From Candidatus Agathobaculum merdipullorum (GTDB taxonomy: Bacteria > Bacillota > Clostridia > Oscillospirales > Butyricicoccaceae), in contig DXDZ01000004.1 of the NCBI GenBank assembly GCA_019115185.1, positions 1 to 33,543 on the forward strand: a stretch of 33,543 nucleotides of DNA. The letters are read 5' to 3'. Shown here piece after piece: positions 7,562-15,986 of this stretch. Every line of letters begins with the position of its first letter. The stretch's first letter is position 1. The position numbers and the translations under genes are program-made. Under the pieces are notes generated by a model. That model searched no databases, was not told where the DNA came from, and saw only the letters and a list, made by a program, of their open reading frames with translations.

Positions 7562-10015
7562 TTGACGGAACAGATTTGCGCGGTCGCCGTGGACGCGGCG
7601 ACCTACGCCATCGACAAGCTGTACTCCTACCGTGTGCCGGACGAGCTGCGGGAACAGGTGCAAATCGGCACCCGTGTTCTCGTGCCGTTCGGCTTTGGCA
7701 ATAAACGGGCGGAAGGCGTCGTGCTCGCGTTCCGAGAGAATACGGGCGGGATGAAACTCAAACCGGTCATCGAAGTGCTGGACGACACGCCCATTTTGAC
7801 CGCGCAGCAGCTCAAACTTGCCGCGTGGATGCGCGAGCGGCTGTACTGCACGTTTTTCGACTGTGTACATGTTATGTTGCCCGCAGGACTGTGGTTCAAG
7901 CGAAACGAGACGTATACACTGGCATCCGACGCTGATCTTGCTGCGTTGCGTCAGCGGGATGGGGACGCGGGGCGCGTGCTCCAGCTGTTCGACCAGCCGG
8001 GGCAGACGCTGGCCGTGTCGGATATCCGGCAGCGGTTGGGCGGTAAAAGCGTCACCCGCGTGCTGGATGCGCTGACAGGCGAGGGTGTGCTGATTTATCA
8101 CAGCAATACCGTACAAAAATCCGGCGACAAGACCGAGAAAATGCTCGCGCTCGACATGGAAGCGGGCGAGGCAATGGCGCGCATCAGCCGCCGCAGCCCC
8201 GCGCGGCTGGATGTGGTTTCGGTGCTGGCGGACGGCGGCTGGATGAGCCAGAAAGAGCTGGTTTACATGACCGGCGTGACCGATGCGGCGTTGCGCGACA
8301 TGGTCAAGAAAGGCATACTGTGCGCGCGGCAGGAGGAACGGCTGCGCACGCCGGACTTTTCCGAGGTGCCACCTGCGCCGCCCCCGGTGCTCAGTGCGCA
8401 GCAGCAGCAGGCCTATGACGGCCTTGCCGCTTTGATGGACGAGAATGCGCCGTGCGCGGCGTTGTTATTTGGCGTGACCGACAGCGGCAAAACGCAGGTG
8501 TATCTCAAACTCATTGCGCATGCGCTCGAGCAGGGCAAAAGTGCAATCGTGCTGGTGCCTGAGATCGGCCTGACGCCGCAGGTGATGCGGCAGTTTGCCG
8601 CACAGTTCGGTGACACGGTTGCCGTGCTGCATTCCGCGCTGTCGGCCGGAGAGCGGTATGACAGCTTTAAAAAGATCAAATCCGGCCGCGCGCGCGTCGT
8701 TATTGGCACGCGATCGGCAGTTTTCGCGCCGGTCGAGCATCTCGGAGTGCTCATCCTCGACGAGGAGCAGGACGGTGCATATAAATCCGAGCAGTCTCCG
8801 CGCTATCACGCGCGCGATGTGGCCAAGTACCGCGCCGCGCACGAGGGCGCGCTGCTTGTTCTCGGCTCCGCAACTCCATCGGTTGAGACCTATTACGGAG
8901 CAAAACAGGGCAAATATCCGGTGTTTTCGCTCACCGAGCGGTTTATGGGTACGAGCTTGCCCGAGGTGCAGATTGCAGATCTGCGCGGGCAGGCGCGTGA
9001 AGGACGCAGCGGCGTGATCGGGCATCAGCTTGAGAGTGAGTTGATCGACACGCTGCAAAAGGGCAAACAGGCGATTCTGTTTCTCAACCGGCGCGGCAAC
9101 AGCCGTGTGATCGGCTGCGCGCTGTGCGGCTGGGTGCCGGAATGCCCGTCTTGCTCGACGAGCATGACCTATCATTCTGCGTCCGGCCGCGCGATGTGCC
9201 ACTACTGCGGCGCATCGGTCAAGATTACGGGCACTTGCCCGGTCTGCGGTGGCACCAGCCTGTTCACCGAAACGCCCGGCACGCAAAAGGTCGAACAGGA
9301 ATTGCACGAAAAGTTTCCATCCGCGCGCGTGCTGCGCATGGACGCGGACACGATGACCACCAAGGGCGCGCACGAAAAGCTGCTTGCGCAGTTTGCAAAG
9401 GGCGGCGCGGACATCCTGCTCGGCACCCAGATGGTGACCAAAGGGCTGGATTTCGAGAATGTGACGCTCGTCGGTGTGCTGGACGCGGACCAAAGCCTGT
9501 ATGCGCAGGATTACCGCGCGCGGGAGCGAACCTTTTCGCTGATTACACAGGTGGTGGGACGCGCGGGACGGCGGTTTGATACGGGCAAAGCGGTGATTCA
9601 GACATACAGCCCGACGCATCCGGTCATTTTGACCGCCGCGCGGCAGGACTACGAGGCCTTTTATGAGCGGGAAATGGAAACGCGGCAAGCGCTGCAATGC
9701 CCGCCGGTTTGCGATCTGACCGTGTTGACTGCGGTGGGCGAGGTCGAGCAGCAGGTGCTGGCAAGCCTTCTCTCGCTCAAGACCCGTCTGCAAAGCCTGA
9801 TGGAAGGGCAGTATGCGGATGTAAAAGCGCCTGTGCTCGGCCCGGCGGCGGCGCAGGTGGTCAAGATCATGGGGCGGTATCGCTACCACCTGACCATGCG
9901 CGCGCAAAACACCGCACGCTGGCGTGCGCTGATTGCGGGCGTCATGCGTGAGTTTTTGCAGGACAGCAAAAACCGCGGGGTGACGGTGTTTGCGGACGAA
10001 AATCCCGACCTATAA
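7562..10015 (+). CDS. priA: Primosomal protein N' (replication restart helicase PriA)
   Basis: An 817-residue PriA helicase, which recognises stalled forks and reloads the replicative helicase. Domains in order: N-terminal 3'-DNA binding domain (1-105), a winged-helix part, then superfamily 2 helicase lobes. Walker A is GVTDSGKT (near 304-311) and Walker B LDEEQDG (near 399-405). The zinc-binding insertion has paired cysteines (CALCGW, CPSC, CHYC, CPVC; about 520-562). LGTQMVTKGLDF and QVVGRAGR mark the C-lobe. Walker A usually reads GVTGSGKTE; here the first Gly after T is Asp and the final Glu is Gln, which still fits GxxxxGKT. The TTG start has AAAGGAG at 7547-7553. Confidence 0.96.
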   Translation: MTEQICAVAVDAATYAIDKLYSYRVPDELREQVQIGTRVLVPFGFGNKRAEGVVLAFRENTGGMKLKPVIEVLDDTPILTAQQLKLAAWMRERLYCTFFDCVHVMLPAGLWFKRNETYTLASDADLAALRQRDGDAGRVLQLFDQPGQTLAVSDIRQRLGGKSVTRVLDALTGEGVLIYHSNTVQKSGDKTEKMLALDMEAGEAMARISRRSPARLDVVSVLADGGWMSQKELVYMTGVTDAALRDMVKKGILCARQEERLRTPDFSEVPPAPPPVLSAQQQQAYDGLAALMDENAPCAALLFGVTDSGKTQVYLKLIAHALEQGKSAIVLVPEIGLTPQVMRQFAAQFGDTVAVLHSALSAGERYDSFKKIKSGRARVVIGTRSAVFAPVEHLGVLILDEEQDGAYKSEQSPRYHARDVAKYRAAHEGALLVLGSATPSVETYYGAKQGKYPVFSLTERFMGTSLPEVQIADLRGQAREGRSGVIGHQLESELIDTLQKGKQAILFLNRRGNSRVIGCALCGWVPECPSCSTSMTYHSASGRAMCHYCGASVKITGTCPVCGGTSLFTETPGTQKVEQELHEKFPSARVLRMDADTMTTKGAHEKLLAQFAKGGADILLGTQMVTKGLDFENVTLVGVLDADQSLYAQDYRARERTFSLITQVVGRAGRRFDTGKAVIQTYSPTHPVILTAARQDYEAFYEREMETRQALQCPPVCDLTVLTAVGEVEQQVLASLLSLKTRLQSLMEGQYADVKAPVLGPAAAQVVKIMGRYRYHLTMRAQNTARWRALIAGVMREFLQDSKNRGVTVFADENPDL

Positions 10016-10032
10016 GGCGCGGAGGAAACGAT

Positions 10033-10641
10033 ATGCAGCAACAATTTACCATCCGGCGTGCGGCGGAAGAGGACGCGGCCGCGCTGCTGGCAATCTATCA
10101 ACCGTACATCACGGATACGGTCATCACGTTTGAATATGAGGTGCCCGCGGCAGCGGAATTTGCCGCACGCATTACCGATACGCTTGCGCACTTTCCCTAT
10201 CTTGTGTGCGAGAAAGCTGGAAAGCCGGTTGGCTACGCTTACGCGCACCATATCCGTGAGCGCGCGGCATATGACTGGGCGGTGGAGCTGTCGATCTATC
10301 TTGCGCCGGAGGCGCAGGGGCGGGGCGTGGGAACCGTGCTGTACCGATGCCTCATTGACCTGCTGGACATGCAGAATATACGCATCTTATACGGCTGCGT
10401 TACGCTGCCGAATGAAAAAAGTCACCGCTTGCACGAAAAACTGGGCTTCGCGCTCACAGGCGTGTGGCACGGCTCGGGCTGGAAGTTCGAGCGGTGGCAC
10501 GACGTGGGCTGGTTTGAAAAGCGGCTGGGCGGCGACGGGCCGGCGCAGCCGGTTGTGCCGTTTCCGGCACTGGAAGAGGAAAAAATACAGGAATGTTTGC
10601 GCCGGTATACGGCAATGCTGAAAGATGGAGGACTGAACTGA
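10033..10641 (+). CDS. GNAT N-acetyltransferase, phosphinothricin/methionine-sulfoximine acetyltransferase-like
   Basis: A 202-residue GNAT acetyltransferase of the COG1247 (PAT/MddA-like) group, which acetylates small amino acid analogues such as phosphinothricin or methionine sulfoximine using acetyl-CoA. Evidence: the N-terminal FTIRRAAEEDAAALLAIY, ITDTVITFEYEVP (residues 26-38), the acetyl-CoA loop EAQGRGVG (about 95-102), and GCVTLPNEKSHRLHEKLGF near 122-140. GSGWKFERWHDVGWFEKRL is typical of the subgroup. The C-terminus is about 30 residues longer than usual. The gene is an insertion into the otherwise conserved priA-def junction; it ends one base before def, so it is co-transcribed. 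The actual substrate is unknown. Confidence 0.85.
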   Translation: MQQQFTIRRAAEEDAAALLAIYQPYITDTVITFEYEVPAAAEFAARITDTLAHFPYLVCEKAGKPVGYAYAHHIRERAAYDWAVELSIYLAPEAQGRGVGTVLYRCLIDLLDMQNIRILYGCVTLPNEKSHRLHEKLGFALTGVWHGSGWKFERWHDVGWFEKRLGGDGPAQPVVPFPALEEEKIQECLRRYTAMLKDGGLN

Positions 10642-10642
10642 C

Positions 10643-11143
10643 ATGGCACTTCGTAAAATTCTGACACAGGGCGATGAACAGCTTTTGAAGCACAGCCGTA
10701 AGGTGGAAAAATTTGACGCGCGTCTGCATACGCTGCTCGACGACATGCGCGAGACGCTGGAAAACTCGGGCGGCGTGGGGCTTGCCGCGCCGCAGGTCGG
10801 CGTGCTGCGCCGCGTGGTTGTGCTGCTGGACGTCAACACCGAGCCGGAGGAGATGGTTGAGCTGGTCAACCCCGAGGTGATCGAGACGCACGGCGAGGAG
10901 CGTGTGGTCGAGGGCTGTCTGTCTGTTCCGGGCGTGTATGGCTATGTCACCCGCCCGACCTGGGCCAAGATCCGCGCGCAGGACCGCGACGGCAACTGGT
11001 TTGAGCGCGAGGGCGAGGGCATTGTCGCGCAGTGCTTCTGCCACGAGACCGAGCACCTCGATGGTCATCTGTTCACTGAGAAGGTAGAAGAGTATGTTGA
11101 TCCCGAAGACCTCCAGCAGGGTGGCGAGGGAGACGCGGAATGA
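10643..11143 (+). CDS. def: Peptide deformylase
   Basis: A 166-residue peptide deformylase, which removes the N-formyl group from nascent proteins. All three signature motifs are present: GVGLAAPQ (44-51), EGCLS (90-94, metal ligand C92) and HETEH (134-138; ligands H134 and H138, catalytic E135). The third motif is preceded by CFC in place of the common Q-H-E context (QCFCHETEH), which keeps HExxH. Length is normal. Its stop overlaps the start of fmt (ATGA), the usual def-fmt pairing. Confidence 0.96.
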   Translation: MALRKILTQGDEQLLKHSRKVEKFDARLHTLLDDMRETLENSGGVGLAAPQVGVLRRVVVLLDVNTEPEEMVELVNPEVIETHGEERVVEGCLSVPGVYGYVTRPTWAKIRAQDRDGNWFEREGEGIVAQCFCHETEHLDGHLFTEKVEEYVDPEDLQQGGEGDAE

Positions 11144-12072
11144 GAATTGTATTCATGGGCACGCCGGATTTCGCCGTGCCGAGCTTGCAGGCGCTGATTG
11201 ACGCAGGGCATGAGGTATGTGCGGTATACACCCAGCCCGACAAGCCGCAGGGCCGCAAGCAGATTCTGACCCCGCCGCCGGTGAAAACGCTGGCGCTGGA
11301 GCACAACATCCCGGTTTTTCAGCCGCAGACGCTCAAAAACGAGGACGAACAGGCGCAGCTGCGCGCGCTGGCGCCCGAGGTCATCATCGTCGTGGCGTAT
11401 GGCAAGCTGCTGCCGAAGGTCGTGCTGGACATCCCGCCGCGCGGATGCATCAACGTGCATGGCTCGCTGCTGCCGCGCTGGCGCGGCGCGGCACCCATTC
11501 AGTGGTCGGTGATCGCGGGCGATCAAAAGGCGGGCGTGACGACCATGCTGATGGCCGAGGGGCTGGACACGGGCGACATGCTGCTGAAGTACGAAACCGA
11601 AGTTGGCGCGCGGGAGACCGCAGGCGAGCTGTTCGACCGCCTGGCGCAGGCGGGCGCGGAACTTCTGGTGCGCACGCTCGTCGAACTCGACAGCATCACT
11701 CCGACCCCGCAGGACGAGTCGCAAAGCTGTTATGCGCACATGCTGGATAAAGCTATGGCGGTGATTGACTGGTCCAAGTCGGCGCACGAGATCGACTGTC
11801 TGATCCGCGGACTGAATCCGTGGCCGGTCGCGCTGACGACGCTTCACGGCGCGCGGCTCAAGATTTATGCGGCACAGTCGGTGGACGGGGCAGGTAAGCC
11901 GGGCGAAGTGCTGGTGAGCGATGCGAAAAAGGGACTTGTGGTCGCGTGCGGCGCGGGGGCGCTGGCACTCGAGGAGATTCAACTGGTCGGTGGCAAACGC
12001 ATGAAGAGCGCGGATTTTCTGCGCGGTCATGCGGTGGAGAAAGCAACCGTTTTGGGCGAATCAAAGGAGTAA
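11140..12072 (+). CDS. fmt: Methionyl-tRNA formyltransferase
   Basis: A 310-residue enzyme that formylates Met-tRNAi using 10-formyltetrahydrofolate so that translation can start. The N-terminal Rossmann-like domain has MGTPDFAVPSL (6-16), the catalytic N105 and H107 in NVHGSLLPRWRGAAP, and the catalytic Asp of LDTGD (142-146). The C-terminal OB-like domain (about 210-305) contacts the tRNA. The start is fixed by the 4-base ATGA overlap with def. Confidence 0.97.
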   Translation: MRIVFMGTPDFAVPSLQALIDAGHEVCAVYTQPDKPQGRKQILTPPPVKTLALEHNIPVFQPQTLKNEDEQAQLRALAPEVIIVVAYGKLLPKVVLDIPPRGCINVHGSLLPRWRGAAPIQWSVIAGDQKAGVTTMLMAEGLDTGDMLLKYETEVGARETAGELFDRLAQAGAELLVRTLVELDSITPTPQDESQSCYAHMLDKAMAVIDWSKSAHEIDCLIRGLNPWPVALTTLHGARLKIYAAQSVDGAGKPGEVLVSDAKKGLVVACGAGALALEEIQLVGGKRMKSADFLRGHAVEKATVLGESKE

Positions 12073-12075
12073 ACT

Positions 12076-12783
12076 ATGCCTTATTTTGGTTATTATGGCA
12101 TCGATATGTATTATATCGTGCTGGTGGTTCCGTGCATCATTCTGGCTTTTTGGGCGCAGAGCAAGGTTAAGAGCACCTTTAATCAGTATTCACAGGTTTT
12201 GAACCGCCGCGGCATGAGCGGCGCACAGGCGGCCGAGGCCGTTCTGCGTGCAAACGGTGTGACCGGTGTGCGCATCGAGCGCGTGTCCGGCAGACTCACC
12301 GACCATTTTGACCCGCGCTCGAACGTGATTCGGCTGTCGGATGCGGTGTATGACTCGACCTCGGTCGCATCGGTCGGCGTGGCCGCGCATGAGGCGGGCC
12401 ATGCGGTGCAGTATGCGGTCAGATATTTTCCAATCCGCCTGCGCTCGGCCATCATCCCGCTGACGCAGTTCGGCTCAATGGCGGCGTTTCCGCTGATTCT
12501 GCTCGGTTTGGTGTTCAATTCCGAGATGTTTATCAATGTCGGCATCCTTGCGTTCGCGCTTTCGACCGTGTTCCAGCTGGTGACGCTGCCGGTCGAGCTG
12601 GACGCATCGCGCCGCGCGCTGGCGGCCATCCGTGAGCGCAACCTGCTCTATGAAGACGAATATCCGATGGCGAAAAAGACGCTGACCGCCGCTGCGATGA
12701 CCTATGTGGCCGCGCTGGCGGTGTCGCTTGCACAGCTTTTGCGCCTGCTGCTGATTTTTGGAGGACGGAGACGCGATGACTGA
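12076..12783 (+). CDS. Zinc metallopeptidase, YugP/COG2738 family
   Basis: A 235-residue membrane-bound peptidase of the YugP family. HEAGH (105-109) supplies two zinc ligands and the catalytic Glu. The preceding LTDHFDPR (74-81) and VIRLSDAVY (84-92) are family hallmarks. Membrane helices are predicted at about 12-28, two around 125-170, and one near 206-227. The natural substrate is unknown. It starts 3 bases after fmt and its end overlaps rsmB by 8 bases, a position seen in several clostridia but not in Bacillus. Confidence 0.9.
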   Translation: MPYFGYYGIDMYYIVLVVPCIILAFWAQSKVKSTFNQYSQVLNRRGMSGAQAAEAVLRANGVTGVRIERVSGRLTDHFDPRSNVIRLSDAVYDSTSVASVGVAAHEAGHAVQYAVRYFPIRLRSAIIPLTQFGSMAAFPLILLGLVFNSEMFINVGILAFALSTVFQLVTLPVELDASRRALAAIRERNLLYEDEYPMAKKTLTAAAMTYVAALAVSLAQLLRLLLIFGGRRRDD

Positions 12784-14128
12784 CAAACGCCCACGCACGG
12801 CACGCGAAGCCGCGGCCTTTGCGCTGTTTGCAATGGACGAGGACGGCGCATGGTCGGACGGTGCGCTGCACCAGTGCCTCGCCCGCGCTGCGCTCGAAAG
12901 CCGTGACGCAGCGCTTGCTTCCCGGCTGGTGTACGGCACGGTGCAGAACGAGATGCTGCTCGACTGGTATCTGCGGCACTTTTCCAGCGTGCGGCTCAAA
13001 AAAATTGCGCCGCGCGTGCGTATCTGCCTGCGCATGGGGCTGTATCAGCTGATTTTGATGGATAAAATCCCGCCGCACGCCGCGGTAGCGGAGACGGTGG
13101 AGCTGGTGCGGCGGTACTGCCGCGCGGACGGACGCACGGTTTCGTTTGCCAACGCCGTGCTGCGGCACGCAGCGGAAGCGGTGCAAAACGGCAGTTTGCC
13201 CGTGCTCGACTGCCCGGACAAGGAAAGTTACTATGCGTTGCGGTACAGCCATCCCGAATGGCTGGTGCGGCTGTGGTCCGAGCAGTTCGGGCGCAAAATG
13301 GCCGAAAAGCTGTGTCAGGCTGACAACGCAGACACGCCGGTATCCGTCCGGGTCAACCTTTTAAAAACCACGCCAGAAGCTGCGCGCGCGGCGCTGGAAA
13401 ACGCGGGGCTGACCGTGCAGGTGCATCCGGCGTTTGACGACATTTTGCTGTGTACCGGCGGGGACGCAGCGGCAACACGTGCGTTTCAGTCGGGCGAGAT
13501 CACCGTGCAGGACGCGGCGAGTGCGCTCGCGGCCGCGGTGGCCGATCCCAAACCGGGCGACACGGTGCTCGACTGCTGTGCCGCGCCCGGCGGCAAGAGC
13601 TTTGCCATGGCCGGACGCATGCAGGGACGCGGCAGCGTTACTTCGTGCGACATTTACGAACATAAGCTGACCCGCATCCTCGAGGGCGCGCAGCGGTTGG
13701 GCCTTTCAAATATCCAAACCGCCTTGCAGGATGCTTCTGCGCCGAGAGAGGAATGGAAAGGTACGGCGGATGTGGTGTTGTGCGATGTGCCGTGTTCCGG
13801 ACTGGGTATTATCCGCAAAAAACCGGAAATCCGCTACAAAGATCCCGCGGAGCTGGAAAATCTGCCAGACTTGCAGACGAAAATTCTGCAAAACTGCGCG
13901 CAGTATGTCAAACCCGGCGGCACGCTGGTCTATTCGACCTGCACGATTTTGCAGCGCGAGAATGAGGACGTTGTCCGTGCGTTTCTCGCGGCAAATCCGT
14001 CGTTTGAGGCTGTGCCGTGGGAGCACAAGGTATGCGGTGCACGCGAGGACGGCATGGTGACGCTGCTGCCGCCCGTACATCAGACCGATGGCTTTTTTAT
14101 CGCCAAGATGAGGAAGAAGAACGCATGA
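12776..14128 (+). CDS. rsmB: 16S rRNA (cytosine-967 C5)-methyltransferase RsmB
   Basis: A 450-residue RsmB that methylates a cytosine in 16S rRNA. Residues 1-135 are a NusB-like helical RNA-binding domain. The catalytic domain has the SAM-binding CCAAPGGK (267-274), DVPCSG with C340, and the STC motif whose C389 is the usual catalytic nucleophile of m5C methyltransferases. The ATG at 12776 follows GGAGGACGGAG; the longer frame start at 12758 lies within the peptidase gene. It overlaps that gene by 8 bases and rlmN by 4 bases. Confidence 0.96.
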   Translation: MTDKRPRTAREAAAFALFAMDEDGAWSDGALHQCLARAALESRDAALASRLVYGTVQNEMLLDWYLRHFSSVRLKKIAPRVRICLRMGLYQLILMDKIPPHAAVAETVELVRRYCRADGRTVSFANAVLRHAAEAVQNGSLPVLDCPDKESYYALRYSHPEWLVRLWSEQFGRKMAEKLCQADNADTPVSVRVNLLKTTPEAARAALENAGLTVQVHPAFDDILLCTGGDAAATRAFQSGEITVQDAASALAAAVADPKPGDTVLDCCAAPGGKSFAMAGRMQGRGSVTSCDIYEHKLTRILEGAQRLGLSNIQTALQDASAPREEWKGTADVVLCDVPCSGLGIIRKKPEIRYKDPAELENLPDLQTKILQNCAQYVKPGGTLVYSTCTILQRENEDVVRAFLAANPSFEAVPWEHKVCGAREDGMVTLLPPVHQTDGFFIAKMRKKNA

Positions 14129-15159
14129 CAGAGATCAAATCCCTGACAATCCAAGAACTGAAAGCCGCACTTGCCGAGATGGGCGAAAAGCCTTTCCGCG
14201 CGGGACAGATCTTCAAATGGCTTCACGGGGGCGTAGAGTCCTTTGAAGAGATGTCCAACCTGTCCAAAGACCTGCGCGCGCGGCTTGCCGAACGCTTTGT
14301 GCTGACCGTGCCGCAGGTGGCGCGCAAGCAGGTGAGCAAAGTGGACGGCACGGTGAAATATCTGTGGCGGCTGCGGGACGGCGACTGCGTCGAGTCCGTA
14401 CTCATGCACTATGAGCATGGCGTGTCGGTCTGCGTGTCCACGCAGGTGGGCTGCCGGATGGGGTGCAAGTTTTGTGCTTCAGGCTTAAATGGCCTAAAAC
14501 GCCATCTGTCCGCGGGCGAAATTCTGGATGAAGTGCTGTTCATGCAGAAGGACAGCGGTGAGACGGTGTCCAACATCGTGCTGATGGGCACAGGTGAGCC
14601 GCTCGACAACTACGACAATGTGCTGAAATTCCTGCATCTGGTCAGCTGCCCGGAGGGCGTGAACATCGGACAGCGGCATATTTCCTTGTCAACGAGCGGA
14701 ATTGCTGATAAAATAGAGAAGCTGGCGGGAGAAAAATTGCAGATCACGCTGTCAGTGTCGCTGCACGCGCCGGACGACGAAACGCGCTCATCCATCATGC
14801 CGGTAAACGACGCCTATCCGGTCGAACGACTGATGCGCGCATGTCGCTACTACTTCGACACCACTGGACGGCGTATTTCCTACGAGTACATGATGGCGCG
14901 GGATAAAACCGACCGCCCGTGGCAGGCCGAAAAGCTGGCCTCGCTCCTGCGCGGCAGGCCCGCGCACGTGAATCTGATCCCGCTTAACGAGGTGGCGGAA
15001 AGCCCGTTGCGGCCTTCGCGGCCGGAAGCCGTGCGCCGCTTCCAGCAGGCGCTGGAAAAGCGCGGCGTGACCGCGACCGTGCGCCGGCGGCTCGGCCCGG
15101 ATATCGATGCCGCCTGCGGCCAGCTGCGCCGCAGGGAGCTGCAAAAACAGCAAAATTAA
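14125..15159 (+). CDS. rlmN: Dual-specificity RNA methyltransferase RlmN
   Basis: A 344-residue radical SAM enzyme that installs C2 methyladenosine in 23S rRNA (A2503) and in some tRNAs. The [4Fe-4S] cluster motif is C110-x3-C114-x2-C117 (GCRMGCKFC). The mechanistic cysteine near the C-terminus is C331 (AACGQLR). GTGEPLDNYDNV and LSVSLHAPDDETR are family segments. The start is set by the ATGA overlap with rsmB; the frame extends upstream into rsmB but without conserved sequence. Confidence 0.97.
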   Translation: MTEIKSLTIQELKAALAEMGEKPFRAGQIFKWLHGGVESFEEMSNLSKDLRARLAERFVLTVPQVARKQVSKVDGTVKYLWRLRDGDCVESVLMHYEHGVSVCVSTQVGCRMGCKFCASGLNGLKRHLSAGEILDEVLFMQKDSGETVSNIVLMGTGEPLDNYDNVLKFLHLVSCPEGVNIGQRHISLSTSGIADKIEKLAGEKLQITLSVSLHAPDDETRSSIMPVNDAYPVERLMRACRYYFDTTGRRISYEYMMARDKTDRPWQAEKLASLLRGRPAHVNLIPLNEVAESPLRPSRPEAVRRFQQALEKRGVTATVRRRLGPDIDAACGQLRRRELQKQQN

Positions 15160-15160
15160 G

Positions 15161-15179
15161 CCGGTTGTATCAAAACCGG
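15161..15179 (+). repeat. Inverted repeat between rlmN and stp
   Basis: CCGGTT (15161-15166) and AACCGG (15174-15179) flank a 7-base loop right after the rlmN stop. No T-tract follows, so it may be an RNA hairpin or processing site in the 68-base gap, not a terminator. Confidence 0.4.
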
Positions 15180-15227
15180 ATACCCGAACGGGAGATATCA
15201 TCCTTACAAGACACTGGAGGTGTTCCT

Positions 15228-15980
15228 ATGGAATGGTTTGGCTTGACGGACAGAGGCCGTGTGCGCCCGACCAATCAGGATATCTATCAAATCGAAGCGC
15301 GGGAGGATAATCAGACCGTGCTGCTCGTCGTGTGTGACGGTATGGGCGGTGCCAACGCAGGCAACGTGGCCAGCCGGTTTGCTGCGCAGTCGTTTATGGA
15401 GGCGGCACGCAGTTCGCTGAAGGAGACGCTCGACGCGACAAAGCGCCAGACGCTGCTGACGCATGCGCTCGTACAGGCGAATGATACGGTGTTTTCGCTT
15501 GCCGGACGGCAGCCGGAATTCCGCGGCATGGGAACCACGCTGGTTGCGGCGCTTGTGCAGGACGATCAGGTAACCATTCTGAACGTCGGGGACAGCCGCG
15601 CCTACTTATTCGATGGCACGCGCCTGCATCAGCTGACCGAGGATCATTCCTATGTGGAAGAGATGCGCCGTCAGGGCCGCATCACCGAAGCGGATGCCCG
15701 CACCCACCCGCAAAAGAACCTGATTACCCGTGCGGTCGGCGTGGAGCCGGATGTGGACGGCGATCTGTTTGAAGCGCGGCTCGCGCCGGGCGAAATTCTG
15801 CTGCTGTGCTCGGATGGGCTGACCGGCATGGTCGAGGATGAAAAAATTGCCCAGACACTCAAAGATGCCAAAACGCTCGCATTGGCGGGCGATGCGCTGC
15901 TGACCCTCGCGCTGGAGGGTGGCGGCCGCGATAATATCACGGTTGCGCTGTTCACCCGCGGCGCGGAAGAGGAGGCGTAA
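15228..15980 (+). CDS. stp: PP2C-family Ser/Thr protein phosphatase (Stp/PrpC)
   Basis: A 250-residue PPM/PP2C phosphatase that removes phosphates from Ser/Thr residues, opposing the PASTA kinase encoded next. Motifs: TDRGRVRPTNQD (7-18), metal-binding CDGMGG (36-41, D37), GMGTTLVAAL, NVGDSRAYL, and GGGRDNITVALF at the end. The start ATG has a strong GGAGG at 15216-15220; the longer open frame from 15165 lacks family similarity. The kinase gene begins 6 bases downstream, the universal prpC-prkC arrangement. Confidence 0.95.
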   Translation: MEWFGLTDRGRVRPTNQDIYQIEAREDNQTVLLVVCDGMGGANAGNVASRFAAQSFMEAARSSLKETLDATKRQTLLTHALVQANDTVFSLAGRQPEFRGMGTTLVAALVQDDQVTILNVGDSRAYLFDGTRLHQLTEDHSYVEEMRRQGRITEADARTHPQKNLITRAVGVEPDVDGDLFEARLAPGEILLLCSDGLTGMVEDEKIAQTLKDAKTLALAGDALLTLALEGGGRDNITVALFTRGAEEEA

Positions 15981-15986
15981 CCCCCT

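Noticed and set aside
8465-9907. 480-codon minus-strand frame opposite priA
   Set aside because: Shadow of priA, no family similarity.
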